Source of the DNA: Roseibium sp. Sym1
Lineage (GTDB): Bacteria > Pseudomonadota > Alphaproteobacteria > Rhizobiales > Stappiaceae
Assembly: GCF_027359675.1 (NCBI RefSeq)
Contig: NZ_CP114787.1
Location: forward strand, 128,103 to 192,102
DNA length: 64,000 bases
Direction: 5' to 3'
Under the pieces are notes generated by a model. The model saw only the letters and a list, made by a program, of their open reading frames with translations. It ran no database searches and was not told where the DNA came from. Shown here one piece after another: positions 1-8,284 of the stretch. The position numbers and the translations under genes are program-made. Each line of letters starts with the position of its first letter. Position 1 is the first letter of the stretch.

Positions 1-701
1 CCAATGAAACCGCCGAGGCGGTGCGCGCGATGGGTGCGGAGGCCGTGGTCTGCGCCGGTAGCGTCACCGACGACGGGTTCGCCGAACGGTTCATCAAGAC
101 CGGCGTAGACAGCTTCGACGGGCTCGATATCATCGTGAACAACGCAGGCTACACTTGGGACAGCGTCGTTCAGAAGATGTCCGACGAACAGTGGCAGGCG
201 ATCATCGACGTCCACCTGACAGCACCCTTCAAGATCCTGCGCGCTGCCCAGCCGGTGATCAGCGCCAAGGCCAAGGAAGAGGCCGCGGTCGGGCAAGAGG
301 TATTCCGCAAGGTAGTCAACATCTCGTCCATCGCAGGGACCGGCGGCAATGCCGGCCAGATCAACTATTCCGCCGCCAAGGCCGGTATCCTCGGGGTCAC
401 CCGGACGATGGCCAAGGAATGGGGCCGCTATAAGGTCAACGTCAACGCCGTCGCCTTCGGCCCAATCCGCACCCGCCTGACCGAAGGTAGCGCGGATGGC
501 AACAGCACGATCAAGGTCGAGGAAATAGAGATCAAGGTCGGCGTGAATCCCGATCTCCTGTCCCAGATGGAGCGCATGATCCCGCTGGGCCGGGTCGGCA
601 CTCCGGAAGAAGCTGCCGGTGCTGTCTATCTGTTCTGTGCGCCGGAATCGAACTTCATTTCAGGCCAGCACGTCATCTGCGGCGGCGGTTTCGTGATCTA
701 A
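1..701 (+). CDS. Short-chain dehydrogenase/reductase, 5'-truncated by the window edge
   Basis: The reading frame is open from base 3, so the gene starts upstream of the window and its N-terminal cofactor loop is missing. The visible part has the SDR NNAG motif (VNNAGYTWD) and the catalytic Ser plus YSAAK (Tyr-x3-Lys) signature near 'NISSIAGTGG' and 'QINYSAAKAG'. The end 'SGQHVICGGGFVI' is typical of FabG-like 3-oxoacyl or 3-hydroxyacyl-CoA SDRs. It carries a longer than usual loop before the C-terminal PLGRVGTPEE motif. It is followed by two hairpins and then the TetR gene, so it probably ends the preceding operon. An SDR beside a carboxylase operon recalls AtuB/AtuG of acyclic terpene degradation, but the substrate is unknown. 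Confidence 0.85.
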   Translation, partial: NETAEAVRAMGAEAVVCAGSVTDDGFAERFIKTGVDSFDGLDIIVNNAGYTWDSVVQKMSDEQWQAIIDVHLTAPFKILRAAQPVISAKAKEEAAVGQEVFRKVVNISSIAGTGGNAGQINYSAAKAGILGVTRTMAKEWGRYKVNVNAVAFGPIRTRLTEGSADGNSTIKVEEIEIKVGVNPDLLSQMERMIPLGRVGTPEEAAGAVYLFCAPESNFISGQHVICGGGFVI

Positions 702-706
702 GGCAT

Positions 707-776
707 TTGCCCGGACCCGATGACGGGGTCCGGGCAAGCACATTAATGTCTGGGCGGCCTCATGGCGGTCGCCCAG
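707..776 (+). terminator. Two hairpins after the SDR gene
   Basis: A 12-bp stem (TTGCCCGGACCC at 707-718 with GGGTCCGGGCAA at 726-737) directly follows the SDR stop. A second stem pairs CTGGGCG (750-756) with CGCCCAG (770-776). Neither has a T-run, so termination is likely but not certain. Confidence 0.5.
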
Positions 777-840
777 GCGGAATTTCCCACAAGCTCTAAT
801 CTGACACAATCACGACGATTGACTCACTTGCGTTGTTTAC

Positions 841-854
841 CTAACAGTCGTTAG
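841..854. promoter_or_regulatory. TetR-type operator, copy 1 (CTAACAGTCGTTAG)
   Basis: Inverted repeat CTAAC-n4-GTTAG lying 27 bp upstream of the TetR start codon. It belongs to a set of six related palindromes in front of the catabolic operons. Its place before the only TetR gene of the window suggests autoregulation. Confidence 0.65.
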
Positions 855-881
855 TTAGGCGTTGGGGCGAAACGAAGGTCT

Positions 882-1511
882 ATGGCACAAAACACGGCAA
901 GTAAACTCAACGAGACATCGCGAAGCGCGGTCGGGCGGGACGGGGTGCTGGACATTGCAGCGCGACTTTTCCGCGAACAAGGCTACGGGTCCGTTTCGCT
1001 CCGAAAAATTGCCGAGGCCGCCGGGATCAAGGCGGGTAGCATATATTATCATTTCGGTTCCAAGGACGAGATCGTCGCGGCCGTTCTTGATGCAGGGATT
1101 CAAGTCGTTCACGCGAGCATGAGAGACGCCGTCACCGCCCTGCCAGCGGATACCGACGGCGAAACGGTACTGCGCGCCGCGATCCGGGCGCATCTTCGCG
1201 CGCTTCTAGACGTAAGCGATTATACCTCGGCGAATGTGCGTATTTTCGGGCAGGTGCCGCAATCCGTGCGGGATGCCAACTTGCCCACGCGACGGGCCTA
1301 TGAGGCAGAATGGGACAGTCTTCTGTCCCGGCTTCAGGAAGATGGCGCGCTGAAGCAAGACGTCGATATCCGCCGCCTGCGCCTGATGCTGATCGGCGCG
1401 TTGAATGCCACGCTTGATTGGTTCGACCCGGACCGCGGCAGCGCCGATGCGCTGTCTCACACCTATGCCGATGTTTTCCTTAACGGGATACTCGAAAGAA
1501 AGGATGCCTGA
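882..1511 (+). CDS. TetR/AcrR-family transcriptional repressor
   Basis: 209 aa. The N-terminal helix-turn-helix (about residues 20-66) reads through 'ARLFREQGYGSVSLRKIAEA' and 'AGSIYYHFGSKDEI', a textbook TetR DNA-binding domain. The C-terminal half is the variable ligand-binding domain. It is the first gene of the carboxylase operon, with only 3 bp to the next start. A palindromic operator sits just upstream and five more copies precede other catabolic operons, so I infer a local repressor released by an acyl-CoA or related pathway intermediate. The position resembles atuR in Pseudomonas terpene clusters. The ligand is unknown. Confidence 0.9.
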   Translation: MAQNTASKLNETSRSAVGRDGVLDIAARLFREQGYGSVSLRKIAEAAGIKAGSIYYHFGSKDEIVAAVLDAGIQVVHASMRDAVTALPADTDGETVLRAAIRAHLRALLDVSDYTSANVRIFGQVPQSVRDANLPTRRAYEAEWDSLLSRLQEDGALKQDVDIRRLRLMLIGALNATLDWFDPDRGSADALSHTYADVFLNGILERKDA

Positions 1512-1514
1512 TAC

Positions 1515-3113
1515 ATGGCGCGTCTTGAAACAGCGGTGCTGACCGCCTCAGAGACCTACACCCGCAACCACGCAGCACAAAGCGAGCGTGTCGAAACCCT
1601 GCGTACGCGGATCGCCAAGGCAACGGCCGGCGGGCGCCTCGACATGGTCGAACGGCACCGCAAGCGCGGCAAACTGTTGGTCCGTGAGCGTATCGACCTG
1701 CTGGTGGATCCGGGCACCGCGTTTCTTGAACTGTCGTCGCTGGCCGCCTACGGGCAATATGGCGGTGAGGTTCCCGGCGCGGGGATCGTCACCGGCATCG
1801 GGATCGTTCACGGGTTGCCCTGTGTGGTGATCGCCAATGATGCCACGGTCAAGGGCGGGTCATTTTACCACGAAACTGTGCAGAAACACATTCGCGCCCA
1901 GGAAATCGCGGCGGAAAACCGTTTGCCCTGCCTCTATCTGGTGGACTGCGGCGGGGCCTATCTGCCGGAACAGGACCGGGTTTTCCCCGATGCCCGGCAT
2001 TTCGGCAATTCCTTTTACCGCCAGACCAACATGTCGGCCAGCGGTCTGCCGCAGATCTCGGCCGTGTTCGGCGGCTGCACGGCGGGCGGGGCCTATATTC
2101 CCGCCCTGTCGGACGAGGTCATCATGGTGCGCGGCAACGCGCGCATCCATCTGGGCGGGCCGTCGATCGTCAAGGTGGCGATCAATGAAGAGGTCGATGG
2201 CGAAACGCTGGGCGGGGCCGAAATGCACACGCGCGTTTCGGGTGTCTCCGACCATCTGGCCGAGGACGAGCACCACGCGCTGGCGCTGATGCGCGACATC
2301 GTGGTCGAGCTGGGCCAGTCGCGCCCGATGCAGCCCGACAAGCTGCCACAGCCGCCCGCGCATGATCCCCAGGAGCTGCTTGGCGTCATCAGTGCCGACC
2401 GCAAGGAACCCTATGACATGCGCGAGGTTCTGCTGTGCATGATCGACGCCGGAGAATTCCGCGAATTCAAACCCAGTTGGGGCGAAACGCTGGTCTGCGG
2501 CACGGCCTGCATCCATGGATACCGGGTTGGAATCCTGGCCAACAACGGCGCGCTTTTGTCCGAAAGTTCTCTGAAGGGCGCGCAGTTCGTGTCGATGTGC
2601 GATCAACGCAACATCCCGCTTTTGTTCCTGCACAACATCTCGGGCTTCATGGTCGGCACCGACGCCGAGCGCGGCGGCATCGCCAAGAACAGCGCCAAGC
2701 TGGTCTATGCCATGTCGGTGGCCAAGGTGCCGCGCCTGTCGGTGCTGCTGGGTGGGTCCTATGGGGCGGGCAACTACGGCATGTGCGGACGCGGTTTCGC
2801 GCCGAGTTTCCTTTTTGCCTGGCCGACCGCGGAACTGGCCACCATGTCCGCCGACATCGCCACCAACGTGATGCTGGAACTGCGCCGCCAGAAGGGGGGC
2901 GATCCGGACAAGATGCAGGCCGACATGGCCAGGATCGAGGCGCAGGTGCGTGCCCAGTATGGCGAACAGTCCGATCCCTATTATGCCACCTCGCGGCTTT
3001 GGGACGACGGGCTGATCGAACCCGGACAGACCCGCGATATCCTGGGCCTGTGCCTGGCCATTATCTCTTCGGTGCCCGAGGCCGGGCGCCACACGCCCGT
3101 ATTCAGAATGTGA
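1515..3113 (+). CDS. Acyl-CoA carboxylase carboxyltransferase (beta) subunit, MCC/GCC type
   Basis: 532 aa, the usual length for methylcrotonyl-CoA carboxylase beta. It transfers the carboxyl group from carboxybiotin to an acyl-CoA. Both crotonase-fold halves are present: 'IANDATVKGGSFYHETVQKH' and 'DCGGAYLPEQDRVFPD' in the N-domain, and 'HNISGFMVGTDAERGGIAKN' with 'GSYGAGNYGMCGRGFAP' in the C-domain, the last being a strong MCC/GCC-family signature. It is encoded with the biotin carboxylase subunit (3915-5924) and a methylglutaconyl-CoA-hydratase-like crotonase, so the substrate is probably a 3-methyl-2-enoyl-CoA (3-methylcrotonyl- or geranyl-CoA-like). Sequence alone does not decide between the two. 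Confidence 0.92.
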   Translation: MARLETAVLTASETYTRNHAAQSERVETLRTRIAKATAGGRLDMVERHRKRGKLLVRERIDLLVDPGTAFLELSSLAAYGQYGGEVPGAGIVTGIGIVHGLPCVVIANDATVKGGSFYHETVQKHIRAQEIAAENRLPCLYLVDCGGAYLPEQDRVFPDARHFGNSFYRQTNMSASGLPQISAVFGGCTAGGAYIPALSDEVIMVRGNARIHLGGPSIVKVAINEEVDGETLGGAEMHTRVSGVSDHLAEDEHHALALMRDIVVELGQSRPMQPDKLPQPPAHDPQELLGVISADRKEPYDMREVLLCMIDAGEFREFKPSWGETLVCGTACIHGYRVGILANNGALLSESSLKGAQFVSMCDQRNIPLLFLHNISGFMVGTDAERGGIAKNSAKLVYAMSVAKVPRLSVLLGGSYGAGNYGMCGRGFAPSFLFAWPTAELATMSADIATNVMLELRRQKGGDPDKMQADMARIEAQVRAQYGEQSDPYYATSRLWDDGLIEPGQTRDILGLCLAIISSVPEAGRHTPVFRM

Positions 3114-3123
3114 GACCAATGCC

Positions 3124-3918
3124 ATGACAACCACCTATGAAACCATCCTTATCGAAACCGACGCGCGCGGGGTTGCCACGGTAACGCTCAATCGTCCTGA
3201 CAAGCACAATGCTCTGAACGGCGGGCTGATCGCTGAGCTGTACGATGCCGCCGAAAAGCTGGCCGCCGATGACAGCGTGCGCATCGTGATCCTGACCGGC
3301 AACGGAAAAAGCTTCTGCGCGGGCGGTGATTTCAACTGGTTCGCTTCGAATGTCGAAAAATCCCGCGCCGAGCGGGTGTACCAGAGCGCCACGCTGGCGC
3401 GCCTGTTGCGCCGCCTTGATACTCTGCCCAAACCGCTGATCGGAAAGATCAACGGGCCGGCCTATGGCGGCGGCGTCGGCATGATTTCGGTCTGCGATTA
3501 CACAATCGGTGCCGAAGGCGCGCGGTTCGGTCTTACCGAGGTCAGGCTCGGCTTGCTGCCGGCCAACATCTCGCCCTACGTGGTGGCCCGTATCGGCAAG
3601 GTGCATTCCCGCGAAACCATGCTGTCCGGGGCGCTTTTCGACAGCGCTCGGGCCGAATGGATCGGTCTGTTGACCGAGGTCGTGGCCGCCGATGATCTGG
3701 ACGCGGCCACCGAAAGCGTCGTCCACAATCACCTGCAGGCCGCGCCGGGCGTGGTGTCCGACACCAAGGCGCTGATCGCCTATGTCGCGTCCCACGATCT
3801 TGAAACCAATATGATCTACACCGCCGACCGGCTGGCCGATGCCTGGGAAACCGAAGAGGGTATCGAAGGTATCAACAGTTTCATCAACAAGGGCGTTCCG
3901 TCATGGTGGGTGAAATGA
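3124..3918 (+). CDS. Enoyl-CoA hydratase, 3-methylglutaconyl-CoA-hydratase-like
   Basis: 264 aa crotonase. The oxyanion-hole segment 'GKSFCAGGDFNWFASN' and the active-site stretch 'GLTEVRLGLLPANISPYVV' with its acidic residue are present. The latter resembles LiuC/AtuE-type glutaconyl-CoA hydratases. It lies between the beta and alpha carboxylase genes and its stop overlaps the next start as ATGA, so the genes are translationally coupled. The expected role is hydration of the carboxylated glutaconyl-CoA product. No HMG-CoA lyase follows in this operon, so the cleavage enzyme must be encoded elsewhere or the pathway differs. Confidence 0.85.
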   Translation: MTTTYETILIETDARGVATVTLNRPDKHNALNGGLIAELYDAAEKLAADDSVRIVILTGNGKSFCAGGDFNWFASNVEKSRAERVYQSATLARLLRRLDTLPKPLIGKINGPAYGGGVGMISVCDYTIGAEGARFGLTEVRLGLLPANISPYVVARIGKVHSRETMLSGALFDSARAEWIGLLTEVVAADDLDAATESVVHNHLQAAPGVVSDTKALIAYVASHDLETNMIYTADRLADAWETEEGIEGINSFINKGVPSWWVK

Positions 3919-5924
3919 GCTTTACCCGCGTCCTGATCGCCAACCGCGGCGAGATCGCCCGCCGTATTCAGCGCGGGTGCCGCAAGCTGGGGTTGGAAAG
4001 CGTGGCTGTATTTTCAGAGGCCGACCGCGACGCGCCCTTCGTGCACGAGGCCGATCATGCCGTCTGCATCGGCGGGGCGGCCCCTTCGGAAAGCTATCTG
4101 AACGTCGGGGCCATTCTGGATGCCGCACGCGCGACCGGCGCGGGGGCGGTGCATCCGGGCTATGGCTTTCTGTCGGAAAACGCCGGTTTCGCGGCCGCGG
4201 TCGAGGCGGCGGGCCTTGTGTTCATCGGGCCGAAGCCCGATGCAATTGCCATGATGGGGTCGAAAATCGAGGCCAAGGCGGCTGCCGAGGACGCAGGCAT
4301 ACCCGTGCTGCCCGGTTATCGCGGCGAAGATCAGTCCGACGCGCGCCTGCTGAAAGAGGCCGAGGCGCTTGGCACCCCCTTTCTGGTCAAGGCCAGCGCA
4401 GGCGGCGGCGGGCGCGGGATGCGGCTTGTCACCGATCTGGACGAGGCACCCGAGGCGATTGCATCCGCCCGGGCCGAAGCCCAGGGGGCCTTTGGCGATC
4501 CGGCGGTGTTCCTTGAACGCTATGCGCCCCGCGCCCGCCACGTCGAGGTGCAGGTGCTGGGCGATACTCACGGCACCGCGCTGCATCTGGGCGACCGCGA
4601 CTGTTCGCTTCAGCGCAACCACCAGAAGCTGATCGAAGAGGCCCCCGCCGCAGATCTGCCCGAGGCTTTGCGCGATGACATGCGGGCGGCGGCTGTGCGG
4701 CTGGCGCAGGCGATCGGCTATCGCTCGGCCGGGACGGTGGAATACCTCTTTGATCCGGCCCGTGGCGAATATTACTTTCTTGAAATGAACACCCGCTTGC
4801 AGGTCGAACACCCTGTGACCGAGGCGATCACCGGCATCGACCTGGTTGAATGGCAGTTGCGCATCGCGCGGGGCGAGCCACTGACACTGGCGCAATCGGA
4901 TGTGCAATTCGACGGGCACGCCATTGAAATCCGCATCGCCGCCGAAAACCCGGCCGAGAGCTTCCGCCCCGAAACGGGCCGGATCACCCTCTGGGCTCCG
5001 CCCGCCGGCGTGCGGCTGGATACAGGGGTCGAAGCAGGCTCGGTCGTCAGCCACCATTACGATTCGATGATTGCCAAGCTGATCGTCCATGCGCCGGACC
5101 GGGCCGGGGCGATCCGCCGGGCGGTTGCCGCGATGGATGACTTTGCCGTCGGTGGCGTCGGTCTGAACCTGGCCTATCAACGTGCCCTGCTGCTGCATCC
5201 GGATTTTCAGACGTTCCGGCACCACACATCGGGCCTGCCCGAGATGTTCCTCGATGGCTGGACGCACCCGACCCCCGATCCCCGGGACTCGGCCTTCGCC
5301 GCGATTGCGCTACACCTGCATCTCGCGCCAGCGGCGGCGGGCGCGTCGCCCTGGGAAAGCCTTGGGTCATGGCGGCTCACGGCCCCTGGCGGACGGCCCG
5401 GTGCGGCATCCTATTGGGATACGACCAATGACGACCCGATCCGCGTGACCGGCTCCGGAACAATATTCGCCGCCGTGCCGCCAGGCGGCCAGACCGTCAC
5501 GGTCGAAACCGCCGCCCTGACCGGGGACCGTCTGAGCGGACGCATCGACGGTGTTCCATTTGCGCGCATCGCCCATGTCGAACGTGCCCGCGATCATTGG
5601 CGGGTGCACCTGCAAACCTCTGCCGGAATGGCAGCGGCAGACCTGCGCACGCTGGAGGATCAGCATCTGCAACGCGCCACGGGTGGATCTGGCGGCGCTG
5701 ACCTGCTGTCGGCGCCCATGCCGGGTGCTGTTGCCGAGGTGCGCGTCGCGCCCGGCGACCGCGTCGAAGCCGGTGACACGCTGGTGGTGCTGGAAGCCAT
5801 GAAGCTCTTGCAAAGCCTGCCCGCGCCGGTCGCGGGCGTGGTGACGGAAATCTATTGTGCACCCGGCGACACGGTTGCCGGGCACGCCCCACTTATCAAA
5901 CTCGATCCGGAGGAAAACACATGA
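3915..5924 (+). CDS. Acyl-CoA carboxylase biotin carboxylase/BCCP (alpha) subunit
   Basis: About 669 aa. The start at 3915 is chosen because it overlaps the previous stop (ATGA) and is preceded by GGTGGG; an in-frame ATG at 3903 is the alternative. Domain order is the biotin carboxylase N-domain ('IANRGEIARRI'), ATP-grasp ('KASAGGGGRGMR', 'EMNTRLQVEHPVTE'), biotin carboxylase C-domain, a poorly conserved linker, and a C-terminal biotinyl domain with the EAMKL motif whose Lys carries biotin. It supplies carboxybiotin to the beta subunit at 1515-3113. The broken bioY gene downstream fits the biotin demand of this operon. Confidence 0.93.
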   Translation: MSFTRVLIANRGEIARRIQRGCRKLGLESVAVFSEADRDAPFVHEADHAVCIGGAAPSESYLNVGAILDAARATGAGAVHPGYGFLSENAGFAAAVEAAGLVFIGPKPDAIAMMGSKIEAKAAAEDAGIPVLPGYRGEDQSDARLLKEAEALGTPFLVKASAGGGGRGMRLVTDLDEAPEAIASARAEAQGAFGDPAVFLERYAPRARHVEVQVLGDTHGTALHLGDRDCSLQRNHQKLIEEAPAADLPEALRDDMRAAAVRLAQAIGYRSAGTVEYLFDPARGEYYFLEMNTRLQVEHPVTEAITGIDLVEWQLRIARGEPLTLAQSDVQFDGHAIEIRIAAENPAESFRPETGRITLWAPPAGVRLDTGVEAGSVVSHHYDSMIAKLIVHAPDRAGAIRRAVAAMDDFAVGGVGLNLAYQRALLLHPDFQTFRHHTSGLPEMFLDGWTHPTPDPRDSAFAAIALHLHLAPAAAGASPWESLGSWRLTAPGGRPGAASYWDTTNDDPIRVTGSGTIFAAVPPGGQTVTVETAALTGDRLSGRIDGVPFARIAHVERARDHWRVHLQTSAGMAAADLRTLEDQHLQRATGGSGGADLLSAPMPGAVAEVRVAPGDRVEAGDTLVVLEAMKLLQSLPAPVAGVVTEIYCAPGDTVAGHAPLIKLDPEENT

Positions 5925-7087
5925 CCAGACAAGACAACATCACCGCGGCCACCGGCCCGTTCAACGAAGAACTCAACATGATCCGCGACCAGCTGCGCCG
6001 CTTCATCGAAACCGAGGTGACAGCCAAGGCCGAGCCCTGGGAAGAGGACGGCATGGTGCCCCGCGACGTGCTGCGCCGGATGGGTGATCTGGGCGTGCTG
6101 GGCATGCGCTATGACGAACAATATGGCGGCGCGGGGCTGGACGTGATGTCCAGCGTGGTTCTGGCCGAAGAGGTGGGGCGGTCTACCTTCGGTGGCTTCT
6201 CGGCCACGGTTCTGGTGCATACCGACATGGCCTCGCCGCATCTGGAAAACGCGGGCACCCCGGAACAAAAGGCGCGCTGGATGCCGTCGATCACCTCGGG
6301 CGAAAAGATCACCGCCGTCGCCGTGACCGAACCGGGTGCCGGGTCGGACGTGGCGGGCATGCGTACCCGCGCGGTTCAGGACGGGTCGGACTGGGTGCTG
6401 AATGGCACCAAGATGTTCATCACCAACGGCGTACATGGCGACCTCTACTTTGTCGGCGCCAAGACCGATCCCGATGCCAAGGGGTCGCGCGGGATCACCA
6501 TGTTCGCGGTCGAAAAGGGCTCGCCGGGCTTTTTGGTCGGCCGGGCGCTGAACAAGACCGGCTGGCTGTGCTCGGACACGGCCGAACTGATCTTCGAGGA
6601 TGTCCGCATCCCCGCCGAGAACGTGTTGGGTGAGGTCAACAAAGGCTTCTATTCAGTGATGAAGAACTTCCAAAACGAACGGATCGTGCTGGGTGCGATG
6701 GCCTGTGCCGAAGCGCAAACCGCGCTGGACATGACCGTGGATTACGTCAAGCAGCGCAAGGCCTTTGGCGGCGTTCTGTGGGACAAGCAGGCCGTGCGCC
6801 AGCGGCTGGCCGACTGTCAGACGCGGATCGCGGCAGGACGTCAGCTGGTTTATCACGCCGCCGGTCTGGATGCCGCAGGTCGTGACTGCGTGAAAGAGGT
6901 CTCGATGGTCAAAGCCTATTGCGGCGAACTGGTGAACAGCGTGCTTTATGACTGCGTCCAGTTTCACGGCGGCATGGGTTATATGCGCGAAACACCGGTG
7001 GAACGCATGTCACGCGATGCCCGTGTGCAGGCCATCGGCGGCGGGGCGAGCGAAGTCATGTTGGAAGAAGTCGCCAAGCGGATGTGA
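5921..7087 (+). CDS. Acyl-CoA dehydrogenase, isovaleryl/citronellyl-CoA-dehydrogenase-like
   Basis: 388 aa. The start at 5921 is set by an ATGA overlap with the alpha-subunit stop and the upstream GGAGGA. It is an FAD flavoprotein making a 2-enoyl-CoA and passing electrons to ETF. 'VAVTEPGAGSDVAGMRTRAV' and 'TKMFITNG' are the substrate/FAD motifs. The usual C-terminal base position (YEGT) is replaced by 'AIGGGASEVM', while 'QNERIVLGAM' supplies a Glu at the position used by isovaleryl-CoA and long-chain dehydrogenases. With the carboxylase and hydratase this gives the core set of leucine (Liu) or acyclic terpene (Atu) catabolism. Confidence 0.9.
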   Translation: MTRQDNITAATGPFNEELNMIRDQLRRFIETEVTAKAEPWEEDGMVPRDVLRRMGDLGVLGMRYDEQYGGAGLDVMSSVVLAEEVGRSTFGGFSATVLVHTDMASPHLENAGTPEQKARWMPSITSGEKITAVAVTEPGAGSDVAGMRTRAVQDGSDWVLNGTKMFITNGVHGDLYFVGAKTDPDAKGSRGITMFAVEKGSPGFLVGRALNKTGWLCSDTAELIFEDVRIPAENVLGEVNKGFYSVMKNFQNERIVLGAMACAEAQTALDMTVDYVKQRKAFGGVLWDKQAVRQRLADCQTRIAAGRQLVYHAAGLDAAGRDCVKEVSMVKAYCGELVNSVLYDCVQFHGGMGYMRETPVERMSRDARVQAIGGGASEVMLEEVAKRM

Positions 7088-7140
7088 ATGTACGCGCTAT
7101 AGTTATGGGAAACTATTGAAAGGAAGAACGGCATGCTTAT

Positions 7141-7323
7141 TGAGCTACTCCCCAACCTTTGGACAGTTTTCGAGGTGATTTAAGCTACTCTTTGCCCCTG
7201 CTGGTCGGTTTCGGTTTGGGTGAAGTAGACCACGGCGGGCGGCTGTCCGCCATGGGCAGCATGAGGCCGCTGGTAATTGTAGAAGGCGATCCATTTCGCG
7301 ACGCCGGCTTTGGCCTGCGATCC
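7141..7323 (-). mobile_element. IS3-family remnant (transposase C-terminus and one end)
   Basis: On the minus strand the frame ending at 7180 encodes 'WIAFYNYQRPHAAHGGQPPA', the conserved C-terminus of IS3-family transposases (FYNxxRPHxxLGGxTP). The element end appears to begin at 7141 (TGAGCTACTCCCC). Only about 183 bp remain, and beyond 7323 the sequence changes at once to bioY coding sequence on the other strand. The remnant is inactive and marks an insertion followed by deletion. Confidence 0.75.
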
Positions 7324-7677
7324 GGGCTTCCGGTGTTCGCGGGTACGCCGCCTGCCGTCGCCGGTCCAGCCTATCTTCTTGGGCCAACTGGCGGCTATCT
7401 GATTGGGTTCTTGCTTTGCGCAGTTGTATCCGGCTTCGTTGCGAAGAGATTGAGAGGGACTCGACCTGTGTTCGGCGCCTTTCTGGCTGTCTTTTCGGGT
7501 TCGATTGCTATTTACATGCCGGGACTTGCCTGGCTGGGAAGCATCCTCGGTTATGATGAAAAGCTGCTCGCCGCCGGCCTGTATCCGTTCGTATCCGGGG
7601 ATGTGACAAAAGCCGCGATTGCCTGCGTCTTGTTCATGATATTCCGCGATTCTCATGTGTTGCGGAGGATTAGGTAG
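7324..7677 (+). pseudogene. bioY: bioY remnant (biotin transporter S component), 5' part lost
   Basis: About 118 C-terminal residues of BioY remain, including 'GLPVFAGTPP', 'LLGPTGGYLIGFLLCAVVSG' and 'AAGLYPFVSGDVTKAAIACV', which are hallmark BioY segments. BioY is normally about 190 aa, so roughly 70 N-terminal residues are missing. A ribosome-binding site and ATG at 7133 (AAGGAAGAACGGC then ATG CTT AT) follow the acyl-CoA dehydrogenase and stop abruptly at the IS end at 7141. This is probably the original bioY start. A 172-aa frame (7159-7677) runs through IS and bioY but is unlikely to be functional. The gene would have provided biotin uptake for the upstream carboxylase. Confidence 0.75.
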
Positions 7678-8228
7678 TTATCTGATTGGCGAGTTGCACA
7701 AAGGTCAGTTTCTGTCTGATTGCCAAACTCACTTACGCGCGATAACCAAGATGAGATGAGGCGTCTGTTCATATCGGTAGCTGCAGCGGCTGTGTAACGA
7801 AGGGTCGGCGTGCCCCAACTCTGGTTCAAACCGCCGCAGCGCCTTTTCTTGGAACTGTAACCGCGGCCGATCCGACCTATTGATGATCTGAATGGATTGG
7901 AGAATCGTCTTCGAGCGGAGTTGTCACCCAACAGATCGTCGGACGAGCTTTTTAGCCTTGCCGACACGACATTTCCGTCGAGCCGCACGTCTTCATACGC
8001 CCTTAAATATCCTCGAAGCGGAAACATCGCTCTGCCGAAACGAAGCCAAGAGGTCGTGCCATTGCACCCAACGGGAGATCACAGCGGCAGTCTGAGTCTT
8101 GCATGGTGGCTACCTTGATCTGAATGCCCACCGGAACCGCGCGGCAGGGCGGCTGGCAGGCTATTTGAGGCGCAACGGGCGATTGTGTCACGAATTTTTC
8201 GCGTTCGGCTGGATGATGACTTGAGATT
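7678..8228. other. Gene-free stretch between bioY remnant and CoA-transferase
   Basis: Short open frames occur on both strands (for example 7653-8027 minus) but none resembles a known protein and none has a convincing ribosome-binding site. It is probably decayed DNA plus the leader of the next operon. Confidence 0.5.
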
Positions 8229-8242
8229 CAAACAGATGTTAG
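8229..8242. promoter_or_regulatory. TetR-type operator, copy 2 (CAAACAGATGTTAG)
   Basis: One mismatch from the CTAACAnnTGTTAG consensus. It ends 42 bp before the CoA-transferase start at 8285. Confidence 0.55.
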
Positions 8243-8284
8243 AATAAGGTGATTGGAAGCTGCCTCGAGCGAAAGGTCGGAATA

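Noticed and set aside
1860..3134. 424-aa open frame on the minus strand inside the carboxyltransferase gene
   Set aside because: Antisense to a clearly conserved gene, His/Gly/Gln-rich composition without motifs, typical of high-GC shadow frames.
4014..5267. 417-aa open frame on the minus strand inside the biotin carboxylase gene
   Set aside because: Shadow of a conserved gene in codon-phase GC; no recognisable domain.
7653..8027. 124-aa minus-strand frame in the gap before the first CoA-transferase
   Set aside because: No similarity recognised, no ribosome-binding site, overlaps the end of the bioY remnant.
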